Source: Deltaproteobacteria bacterium (GTDB lineage Bacteria > Desulfobacterota > Desulfobacteria > Desulfobacterales > Desulfatibacillaceae). From it: a stretch of DNA of 7,924 nt. A program made the position numbers and the translations under genes. Below the pieces are notes generated by a model that was not told where the DNA came from, did not search any database, and saw nothing but the letters and a program-made list of their open reading frames with translations. Shown here piece after piece: positions 5,496-7,924 of this stretch; position 1 is the first letter of the stretch; each line of letters starts with the position of its first letter. The DNA is taken from assembly GCA_021815525.1 (NCBI GenBank), contig JAKAGN010000115.1, forward strand, positions 1 to 7,924. Reading direction: 5' to 3'.

Positions 5496-5933
5496 TTATT
5501 TGAGATACGAGGGAAACTCCCCCGTCTCCATCATGGCCGAAAGATCGTCGGCCCGGCTCTTCACCTGGCGCGCCCACAGGCTGTCTTTCATCGCCTCCGA
5601 CGCGGCCACGAAGTCGCCCCGGCGTATGGCCTCAAGCGTCCGCCCGAACTTCCGCAGGCCGGCGACCCCCAGGTTGAAGGCCATGTTCACCAGGACCGCC
5701 CGGCGCGCCTCGCAAAGATCGGCCGGAACAAGCCCGTCGGCCACAAGGCCCGCCAGCGCCAGCTTGGCCTTGCGGTAATCGTCGGCAAACAGGGCCTCGG
5801 ACGCCGCGGCCGGAATGGGCGAGCCGGCCTGAAGCGCGTGGCCCCAACCCACGGTCAGGATGCCCACGGTGTCCTTGTAGACGCGGTCGCGGTAGCCTTC
5901 GTGCCGCTTGATCAAAGCCTCGTCACGTTCCAT
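5496..5933 (-). CDS. T4-type lysozyme (GH24 endolysin)
   Basis: A 145-aa muramidase that cuts the N-acetylmuramic acid to N-acetylglucosamine bond of peptidoglycan. The catalytic triad is intact: E12 (in RHEGYRD), D21 (in VYKDT) and T27 (in LTVGWGH), with the same spacing as E11, D20 and T26 of phage T4 lysozyme. The C-terminal half keeps the NMAFNLG-type helix. It has no signal peptide or SAR-type anchor at the chosen start, so it would need a holin to reach the wall. The ATG at 5931-5933 is chosen because of the AGGAGG site seven bases before it; the frame stays open for 29 more codons upstream, into the preceding gene, but those residues look like shadow sequence. The stop is TAA. Confidence 0.95.
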   Translation of the reverse strand: MERDEALIKRHEGYRDRVYKDTVGILTVGWGHALQAGSPIPAAASEALFADDYRKAKLALAGLVADGLVPADLCEARRAVLVNMAFNLGVAGLRKFGRTLEAIRRGDFVAASEAMKDSLWARQVKSRADDLSAMMETGEFPSYLK

Positions 5934-5967
5934 CGTTCGCCTCCTTTTTTGGGGCCCGGCATCGGCC

Positions 5968-6231
5968 TCAGTCCTCCAGCCGCCCCCGGATGAAGGCCAC
6001 GTCCTCGGCCACCCGCTCAAGGCGCGCGGAAAAGCCCGTCACCATGCGGTCGAGGTTCTCCACCTTCTCCTCAAGGCGGACGGCCCCGGCCTTGCACGAG
6101 GGGTCCGGGCATTTTTCGGTTTCGACCTTTTTCCCGGAAACCGGGAGGTAGCCGAGCCTCATGAGGGCCGCGCCCAGGGCCGCTGTGAAGGCCGCCACGC
6201 CGGCCGCGATCGTCGTAACCTGCTCGTCCAT
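5968..6231 (-). CDS. Small TM plus coiled-coil protein, possible inner-membrane spanin
   Basis: An 87-aa protein with one N-terminal membrane segment (about residues 6-24), then a short linker holding a Cys pair (CPDPSC, residues 41-46) and a C-terminal helical stretch with heptad-like spacing (about residues 50-87, VRLEEKVENLDRMV and on). One TM followed by a coiled coil next to a lysozyme matches the layout of Rz-type inner-membrane spanins; XhlA-type haemolysin/holin partners are an alternative, but they carry the TM at the other end. The ATG at 6229-6231 follows a GGAGG site. The stop is TGA. The gap to the lysozyme start is 34 bases and holds that gene's ribosome site. Confidence 0.7.
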   Translation of the reverse strand: MDEQVTTIAAGVAAFTAALGAALMRLGYLPVSGKKVETEKCPDPSCKAGAVRLEEKVENLDRMVTGFSARLERVAEDVAFIRGRLED

Positions 6232-6267
6232 GTGTTTTCCTCCGGGCCGCCGTATTTCACGCGGCCG

Positions 6268-7266
6268 CTAGAAAAGGGGTATGGTCACCATTCCGGCCGT
6301 TCCCGGCTTCCACTCGTCGGCCCCGATGTCCCAGGCCGCGCCTTGGGGCCGGAGGTCGCCGTCCATGTCGTCCGAGAAGGGAAAGATGGCGTCCGACGAA
6401 AGGTCCGTGCCGTGATCCTTGGCCGAGGCGTCGGTGTCGGAAAGGTGGAAGTCTCCGGCCGCGGCGTTCACGAACGAGACCGTGCCGTCCGTCTTGCAGG
6501 TGGTGATGAGCCAGGCCGCGCCGTAGAAGTTGGCGCCGTTTCCCTGGAGCACGCAGTTTACGGCGATGCTGGTGGCCGCCTGGCTGTAGAGTGCCGTCTG
6601 GTTTACGCCGTAAAAGACCGAGCTTAAGACGTAAAGCTGCCCGTTGTTCTGGATGATGCCGTAGCCTTCCGGGTAAGCGGCCACGACGGAGTCGGCCACG
6701 ACGAGCCTGCCGTCGCCATAAACCTGGCCGGCGCTGGCCATGTCCGAGCCGGTGTTCACCGACGGCCCCAGCCGGCAGCCCACCACGCGGCAGGCCCCGG
6801 CGGTGTTCCCCTGGATGAAGATGTCCTTGGTGTTGACGGATGCCGAGGTCGATATGTGGTGCCGGATGGAAAGATCGTAGAGGCCCACGTGGTTCTCGTT
6901 CGTTACGAGCACCGTGCCGTCGTAGGAGCCCAGGACGCCGTTGTAGTCGAGGACCACCTGGCGCTCGAAGCCCGGGGCGGCGCGAATGACGCGGAAGTAG
7001 GACGCGTTCGTGACGGCGCCGGAGATGGTCACCCGCTGGGCGTAGGCGGCCGAGTCCGGGTAGCAGAGGAGCACCTCGCCTTTGCCTGCCGCCACGAGAT
7101 CGTTATCCGTGGCGTCCTCCCAGGCCTGGAGCGTGGTGTAGTCCCGGCCCGGCCCCCCGAAGGTTGCGACGTTGTAGGAAAGCGGCATCTTCCGGGCCGA
7201 GTCCGCGAGGAGCGGGGCCGGGAGAAGCGCGACGAGCGCGAGAACAAGGGCTGCGAGGCGTTTCAT
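6268..7266 (-). CDS. Exported right-handed beta-helix protein
   Basis: A 332-aa protein with a clear Sec signal peptide (MKRL, then a hydrophobic core; likely cut after Ala21, before DSARK). The mature part is dominated by short beta-strand-like segments with repeated V/I-x-V-x, N and G turns (for example VLVTNENHVGLYDLSIR), as in right-handed parallel beta-helix proteins. Near the C-terminus the motif DMDGDLRPQG (about 300-309) followed by DIGADEW (313-319) is common at the end of such domains in secreted proteins. In phages this fold is used by tail spikes that bind or cut surface sugars, but a signal peptide is unexpected for a virion part made in the cytoplasm. It might instead be a surface protein made by the lysogen. 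The start overlaps the TGA of the preceding gene (ATGA), indicating translational coupling. The stop is TAG. Confidence 0.8.
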   Translation of the reverse strand: MKRLAALVLALVALLPAPLLADSARKMPLSYNVATFGGPGRDYTTLQAWEDATDNDLVAAGKGEVLLCYPDSAAYAQRVTISGAVTNASYFRVIRAAPGFERQVVLDYNGVLGSYDGTVLVTNENHVGLYDLSIRHHISTSASVNTKDIFIQGNTAGACRVVGCRLGPSVNTGSDMASAGQVYGDGRLVVADSVVAAYPEGYGIIQNNGQLYVLSSVFYGVNQTALYSQAATSIAVNCVLQGNGANFYGAAWLITTCKTDGTVSFVNAAAGDFHLSDTDASAKDHGTDLSSDAIFPFSDDMDGDLRPQGAAWDIGADEWKPGTAGMVTIPLF

Positions 7267-7751
7267 TGTCCACCTCCGGGCGTAAGGGCCGAGGGGTCCT
7301 CCACGGGCCGCGCCGCCAGTGCGGCCTCAGCGGCCGTCTTGCGGGAGGAGTCGACGCGGTCGATGCAGACCGCCGCGGTTTGGCCGTCCACCGGAGTCCC
7401 GCCGCTTACCGCCGGATCGCCCAAGTCCAGGGCGAAGCGGTGGGGCGCGGTGAGGGCGCCTTCCGAATCCTTGGCGGGGGCGGTAAGGAAGCGGGCGTCC
7501 TCGCCGGAGAGGTTGCATATCCGCACCACGGCGTACTCGGGAGCCGTCTCCTTCTGTCCGAAGACCCAGCCCTGGGGCATGCAGGCCACCAGGTCCCCGG
7601 CCAGCGCCCGGGAGGGCGCGGCCACACTTGCGGGCTCGTCCGCGGCCCGCACCAGGCAGTCGAAGCAATCGGCCCTGGCCTGCCCCGAAAAAGCCGTTGC
7701 CAGGCAGAAAACGAGCACCGCGGGGGCGGAAATCTTCGTCGCGTTTTTCAT
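7263..7751 (-). CDS. Exported Cys-containing protein, function unknown
   Basis: A 162-aa protein with a Sec signal peptide (MKNATK, hydrophobic core to about residue 22, likely cut after ARA at residue 27, before DCFDC). The mature N-terminus carries a CFDC pair (Cys29, Cys32), with further Cys at about 57 (VACMP), 78 (RICN) and 129 (AVCID), so disulphides in the periplasm are plausible. The CxxC is at the very N-terminus rather than in a thioredoxin-like fold. I do not recognise the family. The ATG at 7749-7751 has a GGAAGGGGGAAG-type site. The TGA overlaps the ATG of the beta-helix gene by four bases, so the two exported proteins are probably made together and may act together. Confidence 0.8.
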   Translation of the reverse strand: MKNATKISAPAVLVFCLATAFSGQARADCFDCLVRAADEPASVAAPSRALAGDLVACMPQGWVFGQKETAPEYAVVRICNLSGEDARFLTAPAKDSEGALTAPHRFALDLGDPAVSGGTPVDGQTAAVCIDRVDSSRKTAAEAALAARPVEDPSALTPGGGQ

Positions 7752-7767
7752 CGCTTCCCCCTTCCGT

Positions 7768-7798
7768 GCGCCGGGGAAGGCAAGGCCCGGCGCTTTTT
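7768..7798 (+). terminator. Terminator-shaped hairpin reading on the plus strand
   Basis: GCGCCGGG (7768-7775) pairs perfectly with CCCGGCGC (7786-7793) around a 10-base loop, and five Ts follow (7794-7798). The shape fits a rho-independent terminator on the plus strand, but every gene around it is on the minus strand. For minus-strand transcripts it is a plain hairpin in the 66-base gap between two late genes, without a T-run. Confidence 0.6.
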
Positions 7799-7817
7799 GA
7801 TGTCATTCCGGCACTGC

Positions 7818-7924
7818 TCAAGGATGAAAAGTGAGCGTGACCCACAGGCCCTTGGAGGGCGTCCCGTGGACCCGCGTCACCGAGACCGTTACGAGGTCTC
7901 CGGGCGAAACCGCGAGGTGTGTGG
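7818..7924 (-). CDS. C-terminal end of an unknown beta-rich protein (partial)
   Basis: The last 34 codons of a minus-strand gene that continues past the right edge, ending in TGA (7818-7820). The visible residues (SPGDLVTVSVTRVHGTPSKG and then LWVTLTFHP) alternate Val/Thr and polar residues, as in a beta-sandwich or strand-rich tail domain. G/C-rich third positions match the neighbouring late genes. A phage tail or baseplate protein is likely from context, but too little is present to name it. Confidence 0.6.
   Translation of the reverse strand, partial: THLAVSPGDLVTVSVTRVHGTPSKGLWVTLTFHP

Noticed and set aside
6856..7800. Long plus-strand open frame opposite the two exported proteins
   Set aside because: The minus strand here has signal peptides, ribosome sites and an ATGA overlap; the plus frame has none of these and reads as antisense shadow.
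1..7924. CRISPR array, insertion sequence or integrase
   Set aside because: No regularly spaced repeats, transposase or recombinase motifs were found in either strand.

Overview
The window looks like the border between the chromosome of a GC-rich Gram-negative bacterium and the late-gene end of a prophage. Export signals, a lipoprotein and strong Shine-Dalgarno sites fit a proteobacterium-like host. Desulfobacterota is a possible but weak guess; nothing here fixes the taxon.

Left part (1-2274), host-type sequence. A plus-strand exported helical protein with a Gly/Pro-rich tail (8-883, perhaps cut at the left edge) converges on a minus-strand membrane enzyme of the SEC59/DGK1/VTE5 lipid kinase family (931-1911). 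A strong plus-strand intrinsic terminator lies just before that gene's start. A 10-bp inverted repeat then precedes a complete tRNA-Ser(GCU) gene at 2180-2274, a typical phage attachment target.

Middle part (2275-3891), mosaic. About 360 bases after the tRNA hold no convincing gene. Next is a decayed copy (2639-2866) of a gene junction that exists in better form at about 4331-4399. Then comes a strikingly AT-rich gene for a CPBP/CAAX-type intramembrane protease (2884-3795) with all expected active-site motifs. It looks like a late-acquired cargo (moron) gene, and its last roughly ten codons are GC-rich.

Right part (3892-7924), prophage late genes. All are on the minus strand and read towards the tRNA. 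In transcription order they are: the end of an unknown beta-rich protein (7818 to edge), an exported Cys-containing protein, an exported beta-helix protein, a TM plus coiled-coil protein (possible i-spanin), a T4-type lysozyme with an intact catalytic triad, a small lipoprotein (possible o-spanin), a 65-aa unknown, a small two-TM holin-like protein, and two unknown ORFs (A and B) that abut in the same frame across one TAG codon. Lysozyme, holin-like and spanin-like genes together make a host lysis cassette. Tight spacing and repeated AGGAGG-type sites suggest one late operon, with the CPBP gene at its distal end. No integrase, capsid or terminase gene is in view, so phage type and completeness cannot be judged.

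The points most worth following are the partial duplication bracketing the AT-rich protease gene, the in-frame TAG between A and B (TAT in the decayed copy), and signal peptides on two adjacent proteins in a phage late region.
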